From assembly GCA_034769895.1 (NCBI GenBank), contig CM068370.1, positions 43,264,844 to 43,328,843 on the forward strand: 64,000 bases of DNA, written 5' to 3'. The notes under the pieces were generated by a model, which saw only the letters and a program-made list of their open reading frames with translations, ran no database searches and was not told where the DNA came from. This stretch comes from Magicicada septendecula. Lineage: Eukaryota > Arthropoda > Insecta > Hemiptera > Cicadidae. The position numbers were made by a program, and so were the translations under genes. Within the stretch, counting starts at the first letter, position 1. Every line of letters begins with the position of its first letter. This document shows, piece after piece, positions 34,070 to 45,164 of the stretch.

Positions 34070-34547
34070 AAGTCGGCAGGTGCAGGTGCAGTACGTAAAG
34101 TAGTACACGTTTCTCCGCTAGCCGAGTAGGTGCAGTGCCTTCTTCAAAACCGGGCAGTCAAGTAGCTTCCAGACTGATCAAACACTCTTAACCACGCACA
34201 TTATGGCGGCGTTTAATGGGAAATTATTCTGAAACGTCTGAAGGTGTATAATAAGAGTCTACGACCGGCCTAGAAGTTAGTTACACCTGGCGATATTGTA
34301 AAGTGCGAATCAAGAGATCATTGCGGACTAGTGGAAAGTGATTATTGTGTTATAATTAGTGCGCAACTCTAATAGTTGACATTGTTATTGCTTTTGGACA
34401 AATTTAACTTGAATTACTGTATGAGAGTACCTTGTTGATTTCAAATCGTTATTTGTGACTATTTAAAGCTGGTATATGTGACTTCATTGTTGTCTGTATT
34501 TTTGTTTTTCACTAAACAACACGACGATCCGTGAGAATGTCCTAACA
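34070..34547 (+). mobile_element. Gypsy-type solo LTR
   Basis: Contains ccgggcagtcaagtagcttc, ccagactgatcaaacac, gtgtataataagagtc (TATA-like), cctagaagttagttacacct and ends gtgagaatgtcctaaca. It aligns by eye with 18746-19996 and 49921-50420. Confidence 0.75.
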
Positions 34548-34597
34548 ATATTATTATGGACAGAATTATCACTGTTACACGCCACTATAGAAAAGTT

Positions 34598-34645
34598 ATT
34601 CCAATTAGCGCTTTCAAGCTTCACAGCTCATCGTCAGATCGGAAA
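34598..34645 (-). ncRNA. Hammerhead-like motif, alpha family
   Basis: TTCCGAT, CTGACGA, extra T, GAGCT-GTGA-AGCTT, GAAA, GCGCT, A, ATTGGAA. Helix I has 7 pairs including one G-U. It is well preserved. Confidence 0.5.
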
Positions 34646-34688
34646 AATGAAAGCTCTTGAAATCGCTAATCGGAATAACTTTTCTATA

Positions 34689-35607
34689 TTGTTTTGATTG
34701 TTCATCATCTTTTTTCACAGCACTAAACTTTATAGAATATTGAAACTTTCAACTTGTGAAACTTACTTGTCTTTTCTGCTCATACCCGTTTCGGCTTGGT
34801 GTTCGCCTTCGTCAGCTTTGAGCCAGACTGCCATTACTTGTAACGGTTTTTATTTTGAAAGGTATAGTGGGGGTGGTGTGTGGAGGAAGGGGATTGGCGC
34901 GGGGATCCAAATTATTGTTAGTTTTTTGTATAATTGTGTCAAAAACTGTGTGTGATTTATACTGTAATTGGTCGTTAAGTATGTTGTTGTTTGGTTGTGT
35001 TGTGTGGTGTTTGTATATTTCATATTGTTCTGCTGTGTTAAGTTTTCGACCTTTGGGTAAGCAGTGTAATATTTCAAGATTAGTATCTATATTGGTGTAG
35101 CTGTGGTTTTTTGTGTGTATGTGTGTGGCAAACGCGGAATGTATATTGTTGTTGGATAAAGCTTTTAGGTGTTCAGAGTAACGAGATGAAAAAGATCTTC
35201 CCGTCTGGCCTATGTAGAAACTATTGCAGTTATTACAATTTAATTTGTAAACACCTGTTTTGTTGTATTTGTCTATGTCCGTATTTGTATCATTGATGTG
35301 TTTTTTGATGGTATTGTTTGTTCTGTATGCTATTTTGTACTTGTGTTTTCTGAATGTGTTGGCGAGTTTGTGTGTGTTGGAGTTATGGTATGTGAGTGTG
35401 ATGTATTTAGTTTGTAGTGTGTTATTGGTATTTTGTGTTTTGTTGTTTTTGTTTATGATGTGTTTGTGTAGTTTGTTTATTAAATTAGGCTTGTATCCGT
35501 TTTTTATTGCTATGTATTTGATTGTGTTGAGTTCGTCATTATAGTCCTGTTTACTTAATGGTATTTTAGTTAGTCTATGGAGCATATGGTTGAAGGACGC
35601 ATGTTTA
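34689..35607 (-). mobile_element. Penelope-like element, 5'-truncated, with open GIY-YIG coding region
   Basis: Minus-strand frame 34812-35607 (open beyond the element to 35627). From the N-terminus: KHASFNHMLHRLTKIPLSKQ and YNDELNTIKYIAIKNGYKP (RT thumb), an Asn/Thr/Lys-rich linker, NKTGVYKLNCNNCNSFYIGQ, TGRSFSSRYSEHLKAL, FATHIHTKNHSYTNI, then LEILHCLPKGRKLNTAEQYE and IYKHHTTQPNNNILNDQL. This is an intact GIY-YIG endonuclease with the CxxC insert typical of Penelope. No stop interrupts it. ttttctata flanks both sides (34680-34688 and 35608-35616), a 9-bp target duplication. The apparent start ATG at 35627 lies in the flanking alpha repeat, so it is not the element's own start; the polymerase core is missing. 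The plus-strand frames 34855-35544 are shadows. Confidence 0.9.
34778..34823 (-). ncRNA. Hammerhead-like motif at PLE 3' end
   Basis: GCTCA, AAG, CTGACGA, extra A, GGC hairpin GCC, GAAA, CGGGT, A, TGAGC. GCTCA/TGAGC pair over 5 bp, offset by AAG on the 5' side. It overlaps the end of the coding frame. Confidence 0.45.
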
Positions 35608-35799
35608 TTTTCTATAGTGGTGTGCAACAGTGATAATTCTGTTTGTGATTATAACCACTAACGTGACTTTCTTAATTAAAAATATCATTATGTTTATACG
35701 CTGATGAAAGTCTACTAAAGAGGAGAAACTAAATTAAGTCATAACACAGTTAGTCACTGAACTAATGTTAAAGAACGAAAAACCATGTTCGCAATATTA

Positions 35800-36600
35800 A
35801 GCCGGCTACGCACTGTCCATTGCCGCTGTCCAGCATGCCCGACGTCGGTGATGGATGTGCGCACCACACTGTCGTGCAACTCGTCCAGCGTGCCAGCCGT
35901 TCTTTATTTCTCGTTGTGTTTTGTAAAAATCATTTTATTGATTTTTCCTGTATTAAAATTAAAAAATTGTTCTGATAATTAAATTTGTTGAAAATCATGC
36001 CACCTGTTTTATCAAGACATCAAAAAGTGTAATTTTTCGAGGATAAGTCCCACAGACAACTATTTAATTTATATTTTTCGATAAATTTTGATGTTATTTC
36101 ACGGGTCCATTATGAATTGTAATTAAAACAAATTAACAATAACAATATTTAAAATAATAACTGCTAATGATATTTGAATGTATTATGTAAACGAAGAATA
36201 ATCTTAACTAAATATTAAACTGACATTTTATCTGAATCGTTACTTATTAAATATAAACTAAAGAATGAATGTAACGTAAAATTAAACAGTAAACATTTAT
36301 TAAACGAATGTGCTCTAAAAACATGTACTGTACTTGTTCGAAAATGACGATTTGATAGACAGCAAGCGTACGCATGATCAAACATGCACGATGCACGATT
36401 CCTTGACATCCGTCAACACTACACACGATCCATCCGCACATCGTGCGGCTTGAGCTGATGGTCTTGCTGGACTCATTTTTCGTCGTGTTCATCCTTCAAA
36501 AAATACACGACTTGCGGATGAATGTCAAAGCTACGCACTGTCGTTTTTGACTTGCTATCCGTCATGACGTTCAGCGGGTATGGTTAGTGCGTAGGCGGCT
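35800..36600. mobile_element. MITE with TTA target duplication
   Basis: An 801-bp element with inverted ends AGCCGGCTACGCACT and AGCCGCCTACGCACT (one mismatch), extended by a weaker inverted zone (ccattgccgctg against ccatacccgctg). TTA flanks both sides (35797-35799 and 36601-36603). The pattern fits the PIF/Harbinger type. No transposase. Its termini differ from the MITE at 19063-19723. Confidence 0.7.
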
Positions 36601-36952
36601 TTATTGTGCAGTCTATTTTTTGTAATACTTAATAAATACGGATTCTGGTTATGGCAGGCGATAAAACGTACACAACTTTCAGTGAAATGACAATACAGTG
36701 GTGGGAGCCACAGTACCAGAACGTAGACTGTACAGAGTAGAGAGCAAACAACGCCGTTCCCACAACAGCTGATGTGGGAATTGAAAACGGATTTCAGCTG
36801 TTGACTTTACTTCACAGTCGAATTCATATATTTTATTCAACACGAAATTGAACACAAAGTTTCATCTCGCTACCGTGAGTCTTCTCTAACGGGGAGTTGC
36901 TATTCACACACCGCAGTTTAACCCCTGTAGTTGTTTTCCCAAGCCATTTTTT

Positions 36953-37728
36953 ACACCCATGTTCCGTACGGAAATGGAAGTATGATGATCGTGAAAAAAA
37001 AGTGTTCGAGATAAGGGCTGATTCTGATCGTGCTACTCTCAAAACGTAAAGAAAAGTCATTTTCCGAAAAGTGTCTGTGTGTAGAAGTTTGTCTATGGCG
37101 AACGATAACTGCCGTAAATTCAAACAGAATCAAAAAAGAATTTTTTGCATATGCACCTGAGTTGTAGAGGACTCAAGGTCTATTCATTTTGGTGAAGATT
37201 TTGTTTAAGGGAAAGGGGTAGTTTACCTGCAACGTTTTATGTTTTAACAAGAGTAAAGTACTTAATTTTGATAAATAAAGTATCCTGAAAAATGGTCTTA
37301 ATAAGCCACTGTAGAAAGGTAGATGAAATATCGGTAAATAAAAATGCTAGTTGACGGGGGAGGGGGTAATTTTATATAAATGAAAATCATAGTTGACGGG
37401 GGAGGGGATAATTTTTTATATATGTGTACTACATTATCGGCGACAAAGAAGTAGTTTCTTGTTAAAATTCCTTCCCGGGCTGTTTGGCCGTGGCCCAATG
37501 TTTTCTGCAAAACCAGACGTTTGAGCAGTGCCATCGACTGCCATCATCAGTGAAAATCGAATGCGCTAACGTGAGGTGGTATACGTTAGTCACCACAGTA
37601 CTGTGGTTAAGGATGAAGAAAGAAGTAGAAAGAAAGAAGTAGTTTTTATGGAAATATTTCATTTCGAAAATGATTTTAAATATACATCTTAGAACATGGA
37701 AGTCATGCATGGTTCTCCATACCGATAT
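36953..37728 (-). mobile_element. ACTTCC repeat copy
   Basis: Minus strand: starts atatcggtatggagaacc at 37728 and ends cggaacatgggtgt at 36953. Module 1 holds cagtactgtggtg and a damaged ribozyme-like motif (37512-37556, GAAA changed to CAAA). Between the modules atgaaaatcatagttgacgg is repeated as a tandem pair of about 60 bp (37340-37410). Module 2 is normal. Confidence 0.75.
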
Positions 37729-37994
37729 CTCCCACTATTTTCATAACGCGTTATCGGTATTACTGTGTGTTACTTTAAAAACTAATTATTTCGTACTTAC
37801 GTGAGATTTGTTGAATTGTTTTTTTAATAAAACCGCTTTAGCATCAATATGACAGTAGTCGGTTCCTATAGACTTACGTTAAGAGTCTTAAAATAACGAG
37901 TATATTTTTTAGTGCTGGCCGGTAGGTACTGTTGTAGCCTATACTAGACAACCCCCGGCCCATATTCAAAGTAACATTATGAATATTGTATAAT

Positions 37995-38600
37995 GTCTTC
38001 TTCTTTTTCTTCTTCTACTCCTCTTCAAGGATCAGGTTTATAAACCTGTTCCGGCACTCATCTCACCCTCGGACGACCCACATCTCTTCTACCAATGGCT
38101 TTATAGTTCAGTGCCGCTGCGGCAATCGATCCTCTGTCATCCTTTGCAGATGATCCCACCATTGTCTTCTTTAAATTGAAATAATTTCATTTATGTCCTT
38201 TATTTCGAATTCTGCTCTAATATATTTGTTCCTTATTCTATTTTTCGATGTATAATTTAAAGCATTTTGAAGAAACTGTATTTGAGAATTTTTAATCTTG
38301 CCGCTTTCCTTTTTTGTAATGACCCACGTCTCACTCGCATAAATCAACGCGGGTATTGCAATTGTCTTATAAAATTTAATCCTTGTGCTGTGTCTTGTTT
38401 TATTTCTAAGATTTCTATAAATCGTACTACAAATATTCCTATATTTATTTATCTTCTCACTCATATCATATTCAGATTCTTAGCTCACTGCACAGCCGAG
38501 ATATTTGAAACGGCTCACTTGTTCCAAAGTGCTGTTGTTTATAATTACCTTACTCCTCACTGGATATTTAACTTTAAAGGCCATGGGTTTATTGTATAAT
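37995..38600 (-). pseudogene. LINE reverse transcriptase C-terminus, (GAAGAA)-tailed family, copy 1
   Basis: Minus strand: KPMAFKVKYPVRSKVIINNS, LEQVSRFKYLGCAVS, a stop, EKINKYRNICSTIYRNLRNK, FYKTIAIPALIYASETWVIT, IQFLQNALNYTSKNRIRN, EFEIKDINEIISI, a stop, RRQWWDHLQRMTEDRLP and (shifted) LNYKAIGRRDVGRPRVR. It is followed by a gaagaagaaaaagaagaag tail (37995-38030). It contains the thumb YLG motif and GRPR tail. It has two in-frame stops and a frameshift. Confidence 0.85.
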
Positions 38601-38973
38601 GTATTAAGTGATATTGCGTTTGGTATTCTTAAAACTATTGGTCGTATTATTAAAACTATTTATCATTAGCATAATACGTAGGTTATGTTACTCGTGTCAG
38701 CTCTTTGAAGCAACAGAAGATAGTGAATAAATATTTTATATGATCTGTGTAAATATTAAAGAAAATTATGTTAGTTTAATACATGTAATTACCAATTATC
38801 GTACAGTGTAATAACGTATTTGATTATTACAGTAAGAGCGTTTTAATGGCTCGTGTGTGTATATTCTCGAATGTTTGTTTCACATACACTATTTGTGTAC
38901 AGTAATACACATGCGCGTTACACAAATTTTATGTTACTTTCAGTAGATATGAAGAAGGTTCGCTAAGCTAAAA
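38601..38973. other. No gene seen
   Basis: AT-rich spacer. Confidence 0.35.
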
Positions 38974-39559
38974 AATCGGCATGGAGAACTATACATGACT
39001 TTCATGTTCTAAGGTTTATATTTAAAATCATTTAAATATAAATTGAAAAAAATTGACAAGTTTGACAAATTGAAATGAAATATTTCCAAAGAAACTACTT
39101 CTTTGTTGCCGATAATGTAGTGCACATATAAAAGTTTGCACTCTCCCCCTTCAAATACCCTTTTCATTTATAAATATTGCATCTACTTTTCTACAGTGGA
39201 TTGTTATTACCTTCTTTTCAAAATAATTTATTTATCAAAATTAAGTACTTTGTTCTTGTTAAAACGTAAAACGTTGCAGGTAAACTACCTCTTGCCCTTA
39301 GCCGATCTTCACTAAAATCAATAGGCCTTGAGTCCTTTACAACTCGGGCACATGTGCAAAAAGAAATATTTGATTCTGTTTGAATTTGCGGTAGTTATCG
39401 TTCGCCATAGAAAGAATTCCACACACACACACACACACACACCTCAGAAAATGACTTTTCTTTATGTTTTGAGGGTAGTAAAATCTGAATCAATCCTTAT
39501 GTCGAACATGATTTTTTTCGCCATCACCATACTTCTATTTTCTTACGGAACATGGAAGT
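38974..39559 (+). mobile_element. ACTTCC repeat copy with shortened module 1
   Basis: Starts aatcggcatggagaac, actttcatgttc and ends ggaacatggaagt. The ribozyme-like part of module 1 is deleted: the sequence passes from aatatttccaaagaaac straight to tacttctttgttgccg. Module 2 is complete with a (CA)n run at 39421-39442. Confidence 0.75.
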
Positions 39560-39762
39560 AAAAATTGTTCTCTTCCAATTTACGCGTGTCGTTTATCACA
39601 CCATTATCAAATTGATTAAAACGTGACTGCGTAATGAGGAGCCATATTTTAATCATTCAATAATATATTTAGGAGGGTATCATGGCCGGAGTCAATCATT
39701 AAGAACTACTGGAAAATTGGGCCGTCGTCGATTGCTTGATGATGACTGTGACATTTTTCTTT

Positions 39763-39804
39763 TGTTTACGTTTCGGTTACCCATTAAAGGCCTTCTTCAG
39801 GAGC
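39763..39804 (-). ncRNA. Hammerhead-like motif near PLE fragment
   Basis: Minus strand: CTCCTGAAGA, extra A, GG...CC weak hairpin, GAAA, CGTAAAC. It lies about 450 bp upstream of the PLE fragment at 40246 and may mark a terminal repeat of that element. Confidence 0.35.
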
Positions 39805-40245
39805 AAAAATATTTGACAATCGATGGTAGGTCGAACGTACCATAAGTTGTGGTGTAAACAATAGAGTATGTCTAGAGAAGAAAACCTGTCACAGTCACTA
39901 TCAAACAATCGACCACAGCCAGATAACCCGGTAGTTTTTATTTCTTTTCATATTTAACAGTATAGTTTACAACTATGTAAACAAAATATAGTTAGCAAAG
40001 TTGTACACAAGATAAGCAAATAAACGGGTAAGTGAAAACAGAGGAAAGAAGATCTGACGGAAAGATGTGGTAGGTATAATACATGTAGAAAACAAAAAAC
40101 AACCTACTTTATTGTTTCTAAAATAGAACAAGATTATTTAAACAACTTTGAGAAGCAAAACTGTATTTATCTATCAAAAACAATAGTATAAGGAAATTTT
40201 GGTAACAAAAAAAGTGGAGTTAAGAGGGAAAATTTAAAAATTGTG

Positions 40246-40480
40246 CAATGGTTTATACTGGTACTACGGGGAAATTCGCAGACTTTCGTTTGAAGGAACA
40301 TAAGAATGACAAGAAAGAGAAGGGAAGAAGAGAATTATAAAATTACTTCTTCATTATATGCACAAGATTTTATGGACAGAAATAGATTTTTTGGAAACGT
40401 ACAAAATTCTAAAAAGTGAATGTACAAAATAGATGAAGAACAGAACGATAATAGAAGAATGACAAAACTTAAGACAACAA
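40246..40480 (+). pseudogene. Decayed Penelope GIY-YIG fragment
   Basis: Reads VYTGTTGKFADFRLKEHKND, matching Y-IG-TG-F-R-EH with changes (YIGQTG to YTGTTG). After a stop, the next frame gives TEIDFLETYKILKSEC, which resembles the LN..E.YEI block. No CxxC insert remains. Confidence 0.55.
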
Positions 40481-40549
40481 GAAAGCATATTGGAAAGGTA
40501 AAAAAAATTGAAAGAGGTTTTTAGCAAAGGAGAAGTATTTTGTCGTGTG

Positions 40550-42521
40550 TTAAGGGGCTCCGCCACCTCTAAAATGGCATATTTTTAAATAGTTTTACTC
40601 TTTGCAAATTCGCTATTTTTTTTATTGTACATAATGTTTTGAATATGTGTGCAAAGTTTTAGGTCAGCTCGAGAAATTTTCAGTTTTTTACACGTAATTA
40701 AATGCTGCATTTAGTGATTTTCACCGTTTTCACGGAATCCTTCGAATTTTGCCATAATTACATTTAATGTGAGGTATTTATTCATGTTTGTTTATTCTAA
40801 GTTACAAACAGAGCCAATTTAGTAAACTTGGTTATAGTATACTCTAGAGTTTGGTTTCACCTGATTTTTAGATACCTCAAAATATGGCATAGGCTGTGTT
40901 ATTTAGGTAATAACTGGTCTAGTAATTGATTAGAAAGTGCTATCAAAATACTGTAGTGTGAAAACAGAAAAAACTGAATGGAATTAAGAGTTTCCTGAGT
41001 GATATGTAATCCACCAAACATTATATCAAGCAAGCTATGATGGATCCTCTCCGGCAATGGAAGTCAAGTCTGTGGAGAGAATTTGAAGATCATCTAAAAG
41101 CACAGGTTTTTGCTACACCAGTCTTATAGCAGATGGTGATTCCAAGACTCATGATCATCTTTCATCATTAAATATTATGGAGTGATGTGACAACTGAAAA
41201 ACAAGAATGCGTCAACTATATTTCTAAGCGGTTGGGTTTGCGAAAACTTGTAGCACCAAAGAAATAACATTTGGTGGTAAATCCCATGGTAGCCTAAAAG
41301 ACACCACATTAGACGAGCTTACAAAATATTATAGGAATGCTGAAATAAACAATCTAAGTGATACAACTGCAATGAAAAAAGCAATTTTTCAACATTTGAC
41401 CACTGTAGACCAACTGATGCAACCCCACGACATGATAAGTGCCCTGCCGGAAAAGATTGTATGCTTCTACTAAAGATATTTGCTAAATAACAGTCTACCC
41501 AGGAAACATTCTGAATTCATCAAAACACCACTGAATGACATTGTTGTATAACACATGATGTCTCTGTACATACGTACACATGATTTCTACAGACGATTTA
41601 CTTCAAAGGTGCTCTTTGGAGAAAACACAAAATGCCAACAAAACCTTACATAGGCTTATTTAGCGGTGAGTAAATGAACTAAAACCACTTTCACAGCAAA
41701 AAGAAGAGTTGAAGCTGCAGTTTGTGAAGGCGTGTGTGTGTGTGTGTGTATAATGAAGGGTATTTATTCAAAATTACACAGTTGCAGGCAAAAGTTGGAA
41801 TATCTCCAGCCAACAACATTGCACATCATGCTGAAAGAAAGGAATTTCATCGCTTACACCTTAAAAAAAAAGGTCTACAGAAAAATACAAGAGGTATAGA
41901 AAGCTAGTAAAATTAAATCAACTGAAAGAAGAAGAATTAAAAAGGCCAGAGAAAGCATCTTTTATGGTGCAGGAGAGTTTTAATGTAATAGTACCCGTTA
42001 TAAAAGAAACATCAACTTCTCGGGCGATTTCCCGAAAATAAACTTCTTCATGTTTTGTCATTAGAAAATGTTGAATAAGATTTAAACTATTTGAGATAAA
42101 CTATTGAATTTTTCGCCATTTCTTCCTGATGATATTTACAAGATTTCATGTATGTAAAAATTTGTCTAATTTAAAAAAAGTTTGTTTTTATTTCGTAAAA
42201 ATTTTGAAATTTTTAATAAAATGATCTAGTTCAGTTTGCATTGTGGTTACCATAGTTTGCATGCACAGAAAGTTTTGTTACATTGTAAGGAATCAAATGG
42301 CACAAGAACTTTTAAATTGGTTGATAAATAAAAAAGTTATTCAAAATTTTTTAAATTACAAAAAAAAATTAAAAATTAAAAAATTACAGTAAATAGGGGG
42401 AAAAATTTCTTCTGACAACATATTTACTGTATTCAGACATACTGAAAGGAATGTCCATAGTGATAAGAAAGTTTTGATCAAAAATGAAAATTATAGCTTT
42501 AGAGGTGGTGGATCCACTTAA
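40550..42521 (+). mobile_element. Mutator-like DNA transposon with decayed transposase
   Basis: Inverted ends: TTAAGGGGCTCCGCCACCTC at 40550 and (reverse complement from 42521) TTAAGTGGATCCACCACCTC, both continuing TAAA. The coding remnant runs from ATG 41057 to about 42040 in several frames: MEVKSVERI, YTSLIADGDSKTHDHLSS, TEKQECVNYISKRLGLRKL, GGKSHGSLKDTTLDELTKYY, MKKAIFQHLTT, PRKHSEFIKTPLNDIVV, LFGENTKCQQN, TTFTAKRRVEAAVCEG, LGISPANNIAHHAERKEFHR and EKYKRYRKLVKLNQLKEEEL. GDGDSKT, GKG.LKD, QLQ.YY, and KTQN.NE are landmarks of the Mutator-like transposases common in insects (here GDGD is ADGD and the other motifs are partly changed). Stops and frameshifts are frequent, and a (TG)n run interrupts it at 41731-41749. 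No clear 9-bp target duplication survives. Confidence 0.75.
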
Positions 42522-44084
42522 ACTGTTGTAATGCTTTATAGTCTTAATGACATACGCAATGTAATTGTTGGCCTATAAAGTTTACAGTGGACGGTGTGAA
42601 GTAAAGAGTCAGTACTAAGATGAAGGAGAAGGTGAACTAACACTGACGTTGCTTTGTAAAGTTAGTGGTTGATAATATTGTAGTGGTTTATAAAAACATT
42701 TCTCATGAGTCAAATGTTCCTTTGTGATAATGAGCCACACATATCATTGCTCTTACTTTCCTCAGATACCTATATAAACAGGCAGACAGACATAGAGATA
42801 GACAGACGCGCGCGCGCAGTTAAACGGTCGAAGAAACCGTTAAAAAATCAGTTCATAAAATTGGAGCTGAAGACTTCAACTTTGCTTTGGTTCTTTAAAA
42901 GTTTATAATTTTCCAGCTTCGATTTTGAAATATCTTTCGTATAATCTATGAATACAAATTTGTGGAAATAAATTTTTTACAAAAGTTAATAAATTACCTT
43001 ATATCCGTTGTGTGTGTTTGTTTTATATTTAGAATTACGCATTTCGGAACATGTTCCATAATCAGATTACTTCACTCAGTTGAAATCGTCAAATGTTAAA
43101 ATCACATATTCAATTGTTAAAAACACATGTCAGTACGGGTGCGCACCCTATGAAGCTGACCGGATACTGAAGTTGTCAACAAACGTTTTTGCAAGTTCAA
43201 GGCTGTATCGTACAGCGGGTTCGATTTAAAGTTCAGATGATCATTCAATATGAAATCCCGACTGTGTGTGTTATGCCTTGTAAATTTCGAATTCCTCTAA
43301 AGCGATCAAGTACTGGCCTTTATTATAGACGTGTAAGTGTTTTAAATTTGATGTGAAGTCTGTGTAAGTATGATTGCTTGAAATTAAATGTCGCGCATAG
43401 TTGCATTTTATGTTATTAAGTGAAGTCCGATTTTTTAAATTATGTTTTGGTTTGTGTTCGTTAATTTATAAATAACAAAGTGACTTGGATACCAATAATA
43501 ACATGTATGAAAAATGTTTTGCTGCATTATTCTTGTGGAATGTATTGTATCCCTGAATTCGCAATGTGGCATCAAAGTGTAACAGACAGCAAAGTCGATC
43601 ACGTATTTCGTGCCGTCGTGAACGGCAAAACAAATGGTACGTGACTGATTGCTTTTACGGCCTAAGGCGTAATATTGATCCGCGGTCTGTGGACTGAATT
43701 TACACATTAACTCGTGTAATGCAGTTAGAAAGAAAACATTTGTTAAAGGATAATGTTTTATTTCGTGATATTAAAAGCAAAAACCATGCATTCCAACTTA
43801 TAAAGTTATTGAATAAAGTTATAATTCCAAATTATAAATAAACTTTGAAAAGTTTAGTTTATTACGGAAGCTGAGGGTGCACGATGTAATTTGACAACGT
43901 AATCTCTTTCACTTACAAACCCCTATTGAAGAGAGTTTTTAAGGTCAGCTAGCAGAGACATCAAAATCACCATCGCCGTCAAGAACATAAGTTTTCATGT
44001 GTATTTATTTGAATACTATGTAATAATATCATAAATTAAATGCTTAAATTCGTAGTGACCGTCAATCAATGAATTTTTCGGGTG
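42522..44084. other. No gene seen; one weak ribozyme-like hairpin
   Basis: Mixed AT-rich sequence. A hairpin with CTGATTA, extra T, GGAAC-AT-GTTCC, GAAA lies on the minus strand at 43032-43070. It matches the general pattern except for one core base (GA to TA). Confidence 0.4.
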
Positions 44085-44215
44085 AAGAGTTTGTGAGGCT
44101 CGGTCAAAAAGTATAAAACAAATTTTAAATTATTTTTGTAGACGTTTCGACAATATTTATCGTCATCGTCAGGTCATTTAGTTCTTGGATGTACTTATTT
44201 AAAGCATCCAAGCAA
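44085..44215 (-). repeat. Gamma repeat, terminal fragment with hammerhead-like motif
   Basis: Minus strand 44138-44176: CTGACGA, extra T, GACGAT-AAAT-ATTGTC hairpin, GAAA, CGTC. The downstream edge gagtttgtgaggctcggtca matches the gamma edge at 21320 and 56320. Only the end of the repeat is present. Confidence 0.6.
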
Positions 44216-44689
44216 TTCATTTCATCAATGCTTCCCGCGGTTCTTTCACAGTCAGTTCATATTTCACAGCCAAAACAGCGTAAGCATCATTTCTTTTCAT
44301 TTTTTTCTATAATTTCTTCCGTAATGTCCATAAGGCACAATGTGACCTATAATCTTCAATAAAGGCTAACGTTTGTTCTGCCGACATGGTAAATAATAAA
44401 CACAGTTACAGTAATCACGAAAACAGAACAAAACCTTTCTGTAAAACTATGAAGTTGCACAGAATGTAGAAGGAAGATCCACTGGTAGTGGAAGCATGTG
44501 CGTTACTGAATGCGTCACTAAAAACGGTGACCTTCAACTGATTTTGAGGCATGCTTTGTGTGCGTTACGTTCGCTACAGGAGGTCCTACTGCGCATGCCT
44601 CAAATGCACGAAAAGAGCACTAGTGTGAACATAGCTAACGGCCGTGACGGTGGGGACCGGTGTTGGTAGGTTGGAAATTTCAATGTGGG

Positions 44690-44945
44690 TTGCGATTGGT
44701 CGTTTCATGATGGAGTGAGAAGTAGGGAAGGCGGCGTGGTTTTTACCAGGTAGATGGGAGTATAAGAAACAAAACAGCTGTCAAAAAGAAAAAAGAAAAG
44801 CTGCATACGAAACAGCTGTCCAGCCAATTTGGCTGAAAGGGCCGTCCCCCAAAACAGCCGTAGACTTGTCTAATTGAGAAGTCTCGAAAATCATGAAAAA
44901 ATGTCATCCAAAGGGTCTTTCCACCGCCAATATCAGGATCAGGTA
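44690..44945 (+). promoter_or_regulatory. Promoter-like segment with possible first exon
   Basis: gcgattggtcg (an inverted CCAAT box) at 44692, gagtataagaaac (TATA-like) at 44759, then a short leader and ATG at 44901 followed by 13 codons (MSSKGSFHRQYQDQ) and a strong donor-like cag/gtaagaaag at 44940-44949. The spacing fits a polymerase II promoter with a first exon. The downstream product is unknown. It may be the 5' region of a PLE, since these can carry introns, and a ribozyme-like motif lies at 45117. This is inference from short signals. Confidence 0.3.
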
Positions 44946-45116
44946 AGAAAGATTAATTTATTTTACATTATTTTTTAGTTTAGTTTTATATTTGTATTCT
45001 TATATGTTGTATCTAGTGTTTGTAAAACTTATATCGTTATGAAAAGTATTAGGCTATGTATATATTGCTAATATTTTTATAATGTTCTATTGTTACTTGT
45101 TTTGTTTGTTTATGTT

Positions 45117-45157
45117 TTGAAGACGATCCCAGATTCCAGGGATAGAAACGTCAAGCG
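45117..45157 (+). ncRNA. Hammerhead-like motif next to the 28-bp array
   Basis: TTGAAGA (core first base changed), extra C, GATCCC-AGATTCCA-GGGATA hairpin, GAAA, CGTC. It ends 8 bp before the satellite begins. Confidence 0.35.
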
Positions 45158-45164
45158 AAAAAAT

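Larger units (their letters stand above)
34558..35690. repeat. Alpha inverted pair split by a Penelope insertion
   Basis: The left unit (34558-34645, minus) and right unit (34646-34688 plus 35608-35690, plus) form the same head-to-head arrangement as 3739-3969. The right unit stops at ttttctata (34680-34688) and resumes with ttttctatagtggtgtgc (from 35608) after the PLE. Confidence 0.8.

Noticed and set aside
34855-35544. Plus-strand frames rich in Cys, Val and Leu that look like membrane proteins
   Set aside because: Antisense of the AT-rich, Asn/Thr-rich Penelope frame.
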